64,000 bases of DNA from Rs1 sp029027825 (GCA_029027825.1 CP093399.1:186001-250000); one strand, 5' to 3'; shown: positions 27,498 to 36,445, counted from the first letter of the stretch. The notes: a model not told the origin generated them from the letters alone. Program-made: numbers and translations.

Positions 27498-27964
27498 ATA
27501 AGAAAGAAGTAAATTTGAAAAGTACTTCGGTAAATATTAAGTGGTCTGATGATAACCCAAAATTACGCCACTATATTGTTGATGGTAGTGATCGTGCTCA
27601 AAGTGTGATTTCTTGGGTTTATAATACGAGTTGTTCTACTCCTCAACTGATTATTAATGATTGTAAGTCTGTATTAGACAAAATAAACCTTTTGAAAGAA
27701 ACAGGATTGAACTCAAGCCATGGTTCTCTCTATTCATATAATCAGTTGTTCAATTTAGATAACCTAGCAGAGATAAGGGATGAGTGGGACTTCAATGATT
27801 GTGTATTCTTACCTATAGAAGAGCTTATAAAAGTCATTGAGCACTTTCATCGGCTGTTTGTTGATCAGAGGTCTGGTGTTATAAATTTTTCTCTTTATGA
27901 CTTAGAGCCATCTTATCGATCTGATGCTGAGCACTTTGATGAAAACGGAAATGTTGTTTTTTGA
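27494..27964 (+). CDS. Probable immunity protein for the orphan EndoU toxin
   Basis: 156 residues, overlapping the toxin stop by four bases (ATGA). No signal peptide or membrane segment. It is acidic, with aromatic-rich patches such as RDEWDFNDCVFLPIEEL. I recognise no named domain. Translational coupling to an EndoU-type toxin makes immunity the natural reading. The gene may still be expressed from a local promoter even if the toxin module is silent. A terminator hairpin follows at 28009. Confidence 0.65.
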   Translation: MNKKEVNLKSTSVNIKWSDDNPKLRHYIVDGSDRAQSVISWVYNTSCSTPQLIINDCKSVLDKINLLKETGLNSSHGSLYSYNQLFNLDNLAEIRDEWDFNDCVFLPIEELIKVIEHFHRLFVDQRSGVINFSLYDLEPSYRSDAEHFDENGNVVF

Positions 27965-28008
27965 GATAATTGAGGTCAGACAAAAATTAATATCCAACCT
28001 ACTAGGTT

Positions 28009-28038
28009 TAAACCTCAGCTACCCAGCTGGGGCTTTTT
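28009..28038 (+). terminator. Terminator closing the toxin/immunity cassettes
   Basis: CCTCAGCT pairs with AGCTGGGG (one G-T pair) around a short loop and is followed by CTTTTTAG. The stem and downstream CAGCTGGGGCTTTTTAGTTT match the terminator at 14603-14636. Confidence 0.8.
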
Positions 28039-28120
28039 AGTTTTAGCTAGCCTGCTGTTGAATAATGGCATCTAGAAAGGCAATGGGGTCGCGTCTTGCC
28101 TTCAGGACAGACACCTACTT

Positions 28121-28335
28121 TGCCAGCAATCTTCCAGCAGAACAAAATCTTAGTATCGAAGCTGGTAATGACATAAGCATCGGCTCGCAATTAAACAAGA
28201 GCACCGGCATTAGAGCTGGAAAGCGCTGGAACAGTGAAAAACGAATCGCCTCAGAAATAAACGCCGGTGGTGGAATTTCTTTGACCTCCGGACAAGATGT
28301 CAACATCAAAGGCAGCAGTGTTACCGCACAACAGG
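28121..28335 (+). pseudogene. Detached 215-bp copy of an internal tpsA segment
   Basis: Aligned without gaps to 21058-21272 inside tpsA (offset 7063). Over the last 200 bases only three differences are visible; three more lie in the first 15 bases. It encodes one stretch of the hemagglutinin repeat region (NKSTGIRAGKRWNSEKRIAS). The surrounding open frame (28065-28373) begins and ends in unrelated sequence and is not a real gene. It lies just after the orphan toxin/immunity pair and its terminator. Confidence 0.9.
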
Positions 28336-28553
28336 GGGTGGCGTCTACAGAATTAGACCAGAGCTGGACATAGCTGCTAAAAATAGAGATTGTTTACAAT
28401 TGTTTATAAATTATTTCAGTAATCATTTAAAGAAACCGGTAAAAAGTTGTAGTATATCAATGACTGAAACGTCTTGACGTTCCACTGTCCGTAAATTTTT
28501 TACATAGAATTTAATTGAATATGTTTTTATTTGTAACTGTCTAAGGTAATTGA

Positions 28554-31301
28554 TTGAATACTGAGAAGAAAGAAAGAGGTGCTAGGTATAAAATACGAAA
28601 GTTTGTACCATCATTTTTGCTGCAAATATGGGTGATATTAGTTGTTTGTGTGGTATTGGTTTCTGAGTTTCTTTGGTTGCCAAGCAACTTAGAATCTACC
28701 CTTAATCAGCACATCAATCGTTTTCAATTTGTTTTGCAGGTTTCTAGTCGATTATTTGCTGCACAATCCTCTGATTTAGAACGCGATCTGTTACTTACTC
28801 TGCTTAATAAAAATGCTGAGTCACAACACTGGCTGGAAATAGTATATGCTGAAGAGGCTAGCCTAAGGCTGCAAGCGGCGGCTAATACAGAGCTGCAACT
28901 GTTACTTCAACCTTTATCTGATTCCTCTTTAGCCTATGGATTATGGTTCAACCCCACTGAAATTTTACGTGAGAAAGAAGCTTTATATCGCTGTTTTGAG
29001 TTAATTCTAATTGCTTTTGTTACCTTTATTATAGCTATCATTTGGGTTAGGCGCTGTTCCTTTATAGCCTCGCTAAAGAAATTGATTGAATCTGCTAAAT
29101 CATTAGCAGACGGCGATTTTAATACGCCATTTCCCAAGGTTAATCGTCATTCTGGATTAATTGGATTATATAACGCTTTTGAGGTTAGTCGTAAAGCTCT
29201 GTCAAAAAGCCGCTCGGAATTGCTCGATCAAGTAGACACTAACAAGCTCAGTGAACAACGACTACACGATTCACAGGAAGTTGCTAAATTAGGTAGCTGG
29301 GAGTGGATAGTCCAAGAGGACACTATTTGGTTTTCAACCAGCTTAGAAAAGATACTGTCTATAAAGAAAAGCTCAGAACATCTTGGAATTAATGAGTTTT
29401 TTCAACAAGTACATCCCGCAGATAGAAAGGCATTGCTGCAAGGTCTCGGAGCAAAATTGCAAGTGGGCACGATCGTCTCTACTGATTTTCGAGTTTCAGT
29501 AGAAGGTGATATTAAGCATGTGCATTTGATGGCCAATGTGAAGCAACAAGCAGATGGGAAATTACGTCTGATTGGAACTTGCCAGGACATTAGTGAGCGC
29601 AAAGATATTGAATCACTACTGAAAAAATTATCTAGTGCTATTACTGCCAGTAGTTCAGGGGTGATGATTACCGATTTGATCGGTATTGTTGAGTATTTAA
29701 ACCCTAAGTTTACTGAAACTACCGGTTATGAACTGGAGGACTTAGCGGGGAGTGCTTCAGTGATTCTATCTCGGGATTGCCTACCTGAAGGTCATTATGA
29801 TGAAATTTGGGGGGATATACTCTCTGGAAAAAGCTGGCGTGGAGATTTACAAAATATCCGTAAAGATGGCAGTTTGTTTTGGTCCGTCGTCTCCATTTCT
29901 CCAATTAACAATGAATATAACGAATTAACCCACTTTGTTATTGTCTGTGAAGATGTATCTGAGCTCAAAGATGCCCATGCAAAAATGGAACAACTAGCAT
30001 TATTTGATGAATTAACCGGTCTGCCAAACCGGAGATTACTGTTTAGAAAACTGACGGAATTATTTCGTCATGATGTTATGAAATCCCCTGCGGTAGTGAT
30101 GTTATTAGATTTAGATAATTTTAAGGCAATAAATGACACCCAAGGTCATCCTGCGGGAGATAAATTATTAATTGAAGTGGCTAACCGTCTTAAATTGAGT
30201 CTGCCGGACGAAGGGTTCGCAGCACGTTTAGGAGGAGATGAATTTGCGATACTTATCAGTCCTGTCAAAAATGTAGAACAAATTGAAAACCTCGCTAAAC
30301 AAGTACTTGATGATATTGCACGACCCTTTATTATCAATGGAAACGAGATAAAAATTAGCACTAGTATCGGGCTTGCCTGGCTGCCAAAAGATGGCAATAT
30401 GCCCGATACTATTTTAAAACATGCAGATTTAGCAATGTATCAAGCTAAGGAAATGGGGCGAAATCAATATCGTCAATTCACTGAGCAACTGCATGACCAG
30501 CTCCAGCGCTACATACGTTTCTCAAGGGAGTTACCTGAGGCACTAGCGAATGGCGATTTTTATTTATGCTTCCAGCCTAAAGTAGATCTAACCGCGAAAA
30601 AAATTATTGGGGTCGAGACTCTCATTCGCTGGAAACATCCTGAACTGGGAAATATTCCTCCTTTTGATTTTATCTCGATAGCGGAAGACAGCGGATTTAT
30701 CGTCCCGCTGGGAAATTGGGTATTTGCTGAAGCCTGCCGACAAATGAAAAAATTGCGAGAAATGGGCTATGCCGATTTAACTTGCGCGATTAATATTTCA
30801 CTGCGACAGTTTAGTGATCCTTCGCTATTGGGGGTTATCGAAAAATCTGTTCGTGATAATGGTTTGAATCCGCAGAACCTCGAAGTTGAAATCACAGAAT
30901 CATTGTTAATGGAAGATGTCGATAAAGCCATAATGACCTTGAAAAAAATTCAGAAGTTAGGGATTAGTGTCGCTATTGATGACTTCGGTACTGGATACTC
31001 TTCCTTTAGTTATTTGAAAAATTTACCGATCAATGTTTTAAAAGTAGATAGATGTTTTATTAAAGACATTCCGGAAAGCCAAGAAGACATGAAAATCACC
31101 TCGGCGATTATATCAATGGCACATAGCTTGAATCTAAAAGTGGTGGCTGAAGGTATAGAAACAGAGAGCCAGAGTGAAATATTGTTAGAGCAAAAGTGTG
31201 ATATTGGACAAGGTTATTTATTTGGCAAGCCAATGAGGCTAGCTGAATTGAAGCAACAACTTGATCAAGAGGAATTTTTAAGGCAACTAGACCAAGGGTG
31301 A
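28554..31301 (+). CDS. Membrane PAS-GGDEF-EAL c-di-GMP signalling protein
   Basis: 915 residues from a TTG with AAGGTAA upstream. Helices at about 24-42 and 146-164 enclose a roughly 100-residue periplasmic sensor. A HAMP-like segment follows (about 165-215), then two PAS domains (about 235-350 and 360-475; the second has MITDLIGIVEYLNPKFTETTG). GGDEF starts at residue 560 with an intact catalytic motif (RLGGDEFA). The product-inhibition RxxD positions before it are not conserved. The EAL domain starts near 670 with ETLIRW (Glu688) and later AIDDFGTGYSSFSYL, so phosphodiesterase residues look intact. It may be bifunctional or mainly a phosphodiesterase. It stands alone between the toxin island and repeat copy C. 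Confidence 0.93.
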   Translation: MNTEKKERGARYKIRKFVPSFLLQIWVILVVCVVLVSEFLWLPSNLESTLNQHINRFQFVLQVSSRLFAAQSSDLERDLLLTLLNKNAESQHWLEIVYAEEASLRLQAAANTELQLLLQPLSDSSLAYGLWFNPTEILREKEALYRCFELILIAFVTFIIAIIWVRRCSFIASLKKLIESAKSLADGDFNTPFPKVNRHSGLIGLYNAFEVSRKALSKSRSELLDQVDTNKLSEQRLHDSQEVAKLGSWEWIVQEDTIWFSTSLEKILSIKKSSEHLGINEFFQQVHPADRKALLQGLGAKLQVGTIVSTDFRVSVEGDIKHVHLMANVKQQADGKLRLIGTCQDISERKDIESLLKKLSSAITASSSGVMITDLIGIVEYLNPKFTETTGYELEDLAGSASVILSRDCLPEGHYDEIWGDILSGKSWRGDLQNIRKDGSLFWSVVSISPINNEYNELTHFVIVCEDVSELKDAHAKMEQLALFDELTGLPNRRLLFRKLTELFRHDVMKSPAVVMLLDLDNFKAINDTQGHPAGDKLLIEVANRLKLSLPDEGFAARLGGDEFAILISPVKNVEQIENLAKQVLDDIARPFIINGNEIKISTSIGLAWLPKDGNMPDTILKHADLAMYQAKEMGRNQYRQFTEQLHDQLQRYIRFSRELPEALANGDFYLCFQPKVDLTAKKIIGVETLIRWKHPELGNIPPFDFISIAEDSGFIVPLGNWVFAEACRQMKKLREMGYADLTCAINISLRQFSDPSLLGVIEKSVRDNGLNPQNLEVEITESLLMEDVDKAIMTLKKIQKLGISVAIDDFGTGYSSFSYLKNLPINVLKVDRCFIKDIPESQEDMKITSAIISMAHSLNLKVVAEGIETESQSEILLEQKCDIGQGYLFGKPMRLAELKQQLDQEEFLRQLDQG

Positions 31302-31321
31302 ACTGATTCTTTACTAAAACA

Positions 31322-31533
31322 TACCTGAATCCGTGACTTCAAAGTGAATACAGAGTGTAAGATATTGGTTCTACAGTGGAACTGAAAAATCTTAGCTGCA
31401 AGCTCATATGCTCCTGCATTCGCTAAATAAATGCATCCATGCATAAAACCCATAGGTTCAGCGGGTATTTTTCTAACCGCTGTAAAATCAAGAGCTTGCG
31501 CTATGTGGTGCAGTGAAGTCACTGATTTAGGAT
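31322..31533. repeat. MITE-like repeat, copy C (full length)
   Basis: About 212 bases. It starts ACCTGAATCCGTGACTTCA and ends TGAAGTCACTGATTTAGG, so the ends are near-perfect inverted repeats of about 18 bases. It is in opposite orientation to copy B. It fills most of the 304-base gap between the GGDEF-EAL gene and moxR. No coding sequence. Confidence 0.85.
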
Positions 31534-31605
31534 ATAGTTAGCCCTTAACAGTGTCGATTAGCGCAGATTCCTCTAATCTCTATCTGTGGTTGATAAGGAG
31601 AAAAC

Positions 31606-32577
31606 TTGAATAACGTGAAAAAAACAGACAGCACTCAGCTGGCGGTGCTCGAGCAGTTAGTGGCTGCCATTGGTCAGGTTCTATTAGGTAAGCAAACACA
31701 AATAAAGCTCGCACTCACTTGTATTCTGGCCAGCGGCCATCTGCTAATTGAAGACCTACCAGGTATGGGAAAAACCACACTAGCACACGCTATAGCTGAC
31801 GTACTAGGACTGCGTTATAACCGAGTACAATTTACCAGTGATTTACTGCCGACTGATTTGCTCGGGGTGTCTATTTTTAATCGCACCGAGCAAAATTTTG
31901 AATTTCATCAAGGTCCTATTTTCACTCAATTACTGCTTGCCGATGAAATTAATCGCACTACTCCTAAGACTCAAAGCGCTCTATTAGAAGCGATGGAAGA
32001 GGGGCAGGTGAGCATTGAGGGAACCACCTATGAGCTCCCCAACCCTTTCTTTGTGATCGCCACGCAAAACCCTTCACACAATAGTGGCACATATCCACTG
32101 CCTGAATCTCAGCTAGATAGATTTATGATGCGTATCGAGCTGGGGTATCCATCTAGAGAAGCTGAGCTGTGTATGTTGCGCAGCGTATCGAATCATGTTG
32201 GAGTTAGAAATAGAAGTAACAGTAGCCGCGCTAAAGTATCGGCATTAATTAGCCTGGATCAGCTTGAGAGTTTGCAAAACAACGCCGCTAGCGTAGTGGT
32301 GAGTGATCACTTACTTGATTATCTACAGAGGCTTATTCAATTCAGTCGTGAAGACAGTACCTTTAAATTTGGTATATCACCTCGGGGTTCAATGGCTTTA
32401 CTGTGTGCTGCGAAAGCTTGGGCCTTCTTAGATAATCGCAATTATTTATTACCGGAAGATGTCCAGCAAGTGTTTGTCGCAGTGATCGGGCATCGGCTGG
32501 TTGGCGCGGCGAGCGATCAAGCTACTGGTACTTTAGCTGAATATATATTGGCCCAAGTAGATGTGTTGTATGAGTAA
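31606..32577 (+). CDS. MoxR-family AAA+ ATPase
   Basis: 323 residues. Walker A is DLPGMGKTTLAHA at about residue 54, Walker B is LLLADEINRTTPKTQSALLEAMEE, and sensor-type FVIATQNPSHNSGTYPLPESQLDRF follows. A C-terminal helical lid ends the protein. TTG start with AAGGAG upstream. MoxR ATPases encoded with DUF58 and transglutaminase proteins act as chaperone-like factors in envelope or stress functions. The substrate here is unknown. It is the first gene of a three-gene operon. Confidence 0.92.
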   Translation: MNNVKKTDSTQLAVLEQLVAAIGQVLLGKQTQIKLALTCILASGHLLIEDLPGMGKTTLAHAIADVLGLRYNRVQFTSDLLPTDLLGVSIFNRTEQNFEFHQGPIFTQLLLADEINRTTPKTQSALLEAMEEGQVSIEGTTYELPNPFFVIATQNPSHNSGTYPLPESQLDRFMMRIELGYPSREAELCMLRSVSNHVGVRNRSNSSRAKVSALISLDQLESLQNNAASVVVSDHLLDYLQRLIQFSREDSTFKFGISPRGSMALLCAAKAWAFLDNRNYLLPEDVQQVFVAVIGHRLVGAASDQATGTLAEYILAQVDVLYE

Positions 32578-32609
32578 GGGCTGCTCGTTTAAAAACAGAC
32601 ACAAAGCGC

Positions 32610-33617
32610 ATGCACTCCAGTATTAGGCAGCGATTAGTCTCCTATAAAAGTAATTTCCTAGCGCAGCGCAGGCCGCGTAAAAATCAGCATCGCCTCAAGC
32701 AAAATAACCTATTCATATTTCCCTCTATATTAGGTGGCTGCTATTTATTACTGATCATGCTGCTGTGGCTATTGGGGACTAATTACGATAACAACCTAAT
32801 TCTCGGGCTGTGTTATCTGTTATTAAGTATTATGTTGGTCAGTATTTTACACTGCTATTTTAACCTGCAGGGGCTGCAAGTTTCCAGTTGCAAAAGCAGT
32901 GCAGTGTTTTGCGGTGAATTGGCGATGATCAAATTAAAATTTGAGCGTGCCAGCCTTAAGACACATTCTAGTATCGCGGTGAACTGGCACTCGCAAGTTC
33001 ATAACGGAACTGTACAGCAGTCTGGCGAAGTTCAGATTTTAGATTGGCAAAACCGCACCACTGTGGAAGTGTTGTTTCCTGTGGTTACTATAAGCCGAGG
33101 TATCTTTCAGCCCCCTAGGCTAGCAATTAAAAGTTATTACCCGCTCGGTTTGTTGCGATGTTGGTGTGTGTTGGCAATCGATAGCCCGGTGATTGTGTAC
33201 CCTAAGCCAATCGCGGGAAATGCTGATCAGATCGCGTCATCGGTAAGTAATAGCTCTGCTAAGCCGCGTGATACACAGGCACACGCCGCTGAACGAGAGT
33301 ATCAAGATTTACAACTATATCGAGAGGGCGAACCCGTCAACCAGATTGCCTGGAAGCAATATGCACGTACTGAAGTACTGTACAAAAAAAATTATGCGTA
33401 CCTGACGGGAGATCATCGCAGCTTAAGCTGGCATAACTACCCGGGTATCGCCTCGGAATTACGCTTGCAGTATCTCTGCCACCAGGCGATAAAGTTAAGC
33501 GCCTTAGGGAAAACGTTTAGCCTTGAATTACCGGGATGTACTATTGCAATGGCTAGTGGTGAAGAACATCATCGTCAAGTTTTGCACGCCCTTGCGTTGT
33601 TTCCTGTAAATGTATAA
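32610..33617 (+). CDS. DUF58 domain membrane-associated protein
   Basis: 335 residues. Two adjacent membrane helices (about 30-75) are followed by a beta-rich region and the DUF58 core, whose signature is REYQDLQLYREGEPVNQIAWKQYARTEVLYKK. DUF58 proteins are consistently encoded between MoxR ATPases and transglutaminase-like proteins, as here. The molecular role is not established. It lies 32 bases after moxR and is probably co-transcribed. Confidence 0.88.
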   Translation: MHSSIRQRLVSYKSNFLAQRRPRKNQHRLKQNNLFIFPSILGGCYLLLIMLLWLLGTNYDNNLILGLCYLLLSIMLVSILHCYFNLQGLQVSSCKSSAVFCGELAMIKLKFERASLKTHSSIAVNWHSQVHNGTVQQSGEVQILDWQNRTTVEVLFPVVTISRGIFQPPRLAIKSYYPLGLLRCWCVLAIDSPVIVYPKPIAGNADQIASSVSNSSAKPRDTQAHAAEREYQDLQLYREGEPVNQIAWKQYARTEVLYKKNYAYLTGDHRSLSWHNYPGIASELRLQYLCHQAIKLSALGKTFSLELPGCTIAMASGEEHHRQVLHALALFPVNV

Positions 33618-33678
33618 GCACTTATGTATAAGCAGCTATTTAAGCAACTATGTTAAGAAACTATGTTAAGAAACTATG
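33611..33678 (+). repeat. Short degenerate tandem repeats across the start of the transglutaminase gene
   Basis: AACTATGTTAAGA (13 bases) occurs at 33646-33658 and 33659-33671, and a partial third copy supplies the ATG start codon at 33676. Just upstream, TGTATAAGCA is repeated at 33611 and 33625. The whole spacer between the DUF58 and transglutaminase genes is thus repeats, and each AACTATG unit carries its own ATG. Confidence 0.75.
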
Positions 33679-35763
33679 AATAATCGAGGGGCAAAGCTGC
33701 GACCGGCAGATATTAATTGGCTAGCGACAGCTCTATTACTGGCGATGCTGCCACTGCTAAATGAGCTTCCCTGGTGGATGTTGATACTCGCTGTGTTGAT
33801 GTATGGCTGGCGTGTCCAAATAAATAGAAAAAAGCTGCTAAACCCTCATAAATTATTTAAGTTTGTAGTGCTCGTTATCAGCATCGCTCTACTTGCAGTT
33901 AGCACTAAAAATATATTTTCTCTGCAGAGCTTCGTTGGATTATTGACGCTAACCGCCTCGCTAAAAATCATTGAATTAGAACAGCGCAGAGACTACTTGC
34001 TACTGGTTTTTTTAGGCTGCTTTATCAGTGCAAGTCAATTGCTCTTCGACAATAGTGTGCTGGTCTTCATCTATACACTGGGCTGCTTTTTTGTATTACA
34101 TTTGTGTCTGTTGCGTGCGAACTTCTCACCACTAGTGAGTGCTTTATTACCGGCGCGAGAGCTGCGCAAAGTAATGGTGATATTTTTACAAGCGCTGCCG
34201 ATTGCTGTCGTTCTGTTTCTGGTAGTGCCCAGAATTGGTGGTTTGTGGAAAGTTCCATTGAACACCGATGTAGCTAAAACAGGGGTCTCAGATAGTTTAA
34301 CATTGGGTAGCATTGGCAGTTTAAATCAAGACTTTTCTCCGGCAATGCGGGTTACATTTGATGGACAGCAAAAGCCGAGCAATGCCGAACTGTATTGGCG
34401 AGGTGTAGTGCTTCCCCATTTTGATGGCCGTACTTGGTCTCGTCAAGTCCTGCAAAATTCCGCTCAACCTGCCAGCATAAAGCCTTTACCTAAGCCTCAA
34501 CAACAGCAATTACATAGTTTTTCAAAGCAAGCTACGAGTACCAAATATAGTTATCAAGTGATGTTAGAAGCGACCGGGCGTCGCTGGTTGTACGTATTAA
34601 ATACTGCAGTGATCGCGCCACAGAGCAGCGACTGGGATTTAACCCAAGCACCAGATTATAGTATTGCGCGCTTGACCCCGGTTGTGGACAGATATCAGTA
34701 TCAGGTAGATTCTTTCCCCGAGTTTACTGACACACGAGAGTTGAGTGCTGCGCAATACCAAACCTATACCCAGTTACCTGAGCAGTCAGATGCTAGCGGT
34801 AGTAAACCACCAACTAATATCAAAAGCCGAGCTCTCGGGCAGCAGCTGCGAGCGGAGTATCCAGAGCCAGAGGCATTAATTGCTGCGCTGATGGCGCGTT
34901 TTAATCAAGACTTTAGCTATACACTGACTCCTGGCAAGTTAGAGTCGAAGAGTGCGATAGATGATTTTTTATTTACCACTAAGCGAGGTTATTGTGAGCA
35001 CTTTGCCAGTAGCACCGCTTTTGTATTACGAGCCGCGGGAATACCCGCAAGAATAGCAGCAGGCTATCAAGGAGGGCAGTGGAGTAGTGACAGTAGCTAC
35101 TTACTAGTTACCCAAGCAGAAGCACACGCATGGGTTGAGGTATGGCTGGCGGGAAAAGGCTGGGTCAGGTTAGACCCGACCACGGCTGTCGCCCCAGAGC
35201 GAATAGAGCTAGGTAGTTCATCCTTAATAGCTGCATTAAATATCAACATGGGACTCGCTGTTAAACTCAATCAGCTCAGTTTGGTTAGGAAATTTCGACT
35301 GAGTTGGGATAAAGTGAATTATCAATGGCATCGCTGGGTAATAGGCTATGATAATCAACTGCAATTCTCGCTGGTTAAAAAACTGCTCGGTGGTGTCGAT
35401 GCTTGGCGAATTGGGTTGCTAATCTTGCTGGTGGTAAGTGCCATATTATTGCCGGTCTTGCTAATGGCATATTGGCCGCGTCGAAAAACTCGATCAGATC
35501 CACTGTTAACCAGTTTACAAAAGCTCGATAAAAAAATAGCTGGATTAAAAGTGTATAGACGTAAGGGAGAAACTCTGGCTGCCTTTTTAGAGCGAGCCTC
35601 TATAGTGAGCCGAGTGAATAAAAACATCTTTAGCATCCTCGGCGATAAATTAAATAGCGCTCTGTATGGGGTGACAGCGTCTAAATTGACTGATGATGTG
35701 CCGAGAGCTCGAAAAGTAAGCTTAGAAATAGATGCTTTAATCAAAAAAATTAAAGTCAATTGA
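33676..35763 (+). CDS. TgpA-like membrane transglutaminase (DUF3488/DUF4129)
   Basis: 695 residues. About six membrane helices lie in the first 190 residues (DUF3488 region), followed by a periplasmic domain with a transglutaminase-like core. The Cys is in GYCEHFASSTAF, the His in EAHAWVEVW and the Asp in VRLDPTTA, so the Cys-His-Asp triad is complete. Another helix at about 575-597 precedes a cytoplasmic DUF4129-like tail. In Pseudomonas aeruginosa the homologous TgpA is an essential periplasmic enzyme. The substrate is not known. Third gene of the MoxR-DUF58-transglutaminase set. Confidence 0.92.
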   Translation: MNNRGAKLRPADINWLATALLLAMLPLLNELPWWMLILAVLMYGWRVQINRKKLLNPHKLFKFVVLVISIALLAVSTKNIFSLQSFVGLLTLTASLKIIELEQRRDYLLLVFLGCFISASQLLFDNSVLVFIYTLGCFFVLHLCLLRANFSPLVSALLPARELRKVMVIFLQALPIAVVLFLVVPRIGGLWKVPLNTDVAKTGVSDSLTLGSIGSLNQDFSPAMRVTFDGQQKPSNAELYWRGVVLPHFDGRTWSRQVLQNSAQPASIKPLPKPQQQQLHSFSKQATSTKYSYQVMLEATGRRWLYVLNTAVIAPQSSDWDLTQAPDYSIARLTPVVDRYQYQVDSFPEFTDTRELSAAQYQTYTQLPEQSDASGSKPPTNIKSRALGQQLRAEYPEPEALIAALMARFNQDFSYTLTPGKLESKSAIDDFLFTTKRGYCEHFASSTAFVLRAAGIPARIAAGYQGGQWSSDSSYLLVTQAEAHAWVEVWLAGKGWVRLDPTTAVAPERIELGSSSLIAALNINMGLAVKLNQLSLVRKFRLSWDKVNYQWHRWVIGYDNQLQFSLVKKLLGGVDAWRIGLLILLVVSAILLPVLLMAYWPRRKTRSDPLLTSLQKLDKKIAGLKVYRRKGETLAAFLERASIVSRVNKNIFSILGDKLNSALYGVTASKLTDDVPRARKVSLEIDALIKKIKVN

Positions 35764-35790
35764 TGAGACTTCTTGATAGAATCCATCTAA

Positions 35791-35830
35791 CTGAACTGAA
35801 CTGAACTGAACTGAACTGAACTGAACTGAA
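35791..35830 (+). repeat. Pentanucleotide tandem repeat (CTGAA)8
   Basis: Eight perfect copies of CTGAA, 115 bases upstream of the thioredoxin-like gene and 28 bases after the transglutaminase stop. It is in non-coding DNA, so copy-number change could alter promoter spacing but not a reading frame. Confidence 0.97.
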
Positions 35831-35944
35831 CTTATCAATATCGTTCCAATTCAGTTGAGTGCTAATAATTGACCACTATATTCAGCTGCTCTAGGGTCAA
35901 TGCTTAACTAATTTTCCTCGGCCAAGTAACCATAAAGTGATGTT

Positions 35945-36445
35945 ATGAAAACGTTAATCTTAAAAGTACTATTTATTTTATCTTTAGCAGTCAGTCAGCA
36001 AGTTTTAGCCATTGATTTGCAGGCTTTTAATGGTCACAAAAGCTCACTGAGTGAGCAAATTGGCCGAGGGAAATGGTCGGTAGTGGTATTTTGGAGCCAC
36101 AGTTGTGTTATTTGCCGCCGCGAAACTCCCCTGTTAAATGCCTTTTATCACCAGCATAAGAATCGAGATGCACGAGTGATTGGAGTCAGTATAGATGGCA
36201 AAAAAAACCAGCGTAAAGCCGAATTGTTTATGCGTCAAACTCAGATGGCATTTCCAACCTTTATCAGTGAATTACCGATACTTGCGATCCAGTTTCAGGC
36301 GCTAACTGGAGCTGGTTTTCGTGGCACGCCAACATTTTTACTGTTCGATCCAAGTGGCGAATTAGTCGCAATGCAGACAGGACCGGTTAGCATGGCTGCA
36401 TTGGAACGCTTTATCGGTGGCGGAGATGTTACTGAAAAAAAGTGA
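35945..36445 (+). CDS. Thioredoxin-fold periplasmic protein (TlpA/ResA-like)
   Basis: 166 residues with a signal peptide (about 1-22, ending VLA). The redox motif is CVIC in FWSHSCVICRRETP, and the cis-proline motif is RGTPTFLLFD. This is the pattern of TlpA/ResA-type thiol-disulfide proteins acting in the periplasm. The motif matches neither DsbA (CPHC) nor thioredoxin (CGPC), so a specific reductive role is likely but the partner is unknown. It stands alone, following the CTGAA repeat. Confidence 0.85.
   Translation: MKTLILKVLFILSLAVSQQVLAIDLQAFNGHKSSLSEQIGRGKWSVVVFWSHSCVICRRETPLLNAFYHQHKNRDARVIGVSIDGKKNQRKAELFMRQTQMAFPTFISELPILAIQFQALTGAGFRGTPTFLLFDPSGELVAMQTGPVSMAALERFIGGGDVTEKK

Noticed and set aside
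28041..28118. Minus-strand reading SVLKARRDPIAFLDAII ending in a stop beside the 28009 terminator
   Set aside because: It looks like the C-terminus of some coding sequence, perhaps a transposase remnant, but only 23 codons remain before an upstream stop and I cannot name a family.
28065..28373. 102-codon frame as a small independent gene
   Set aside because: Its middle is a copied tpsA segment and its ends are unrelated sequence; no promoter or ribosome binding site is seen.
35791..35830. CRISPR array
   Set aside because: The units are 5 bases with no spacers. No direct repeats of 24-40 bases with regular spacers occur anywhere in the window.
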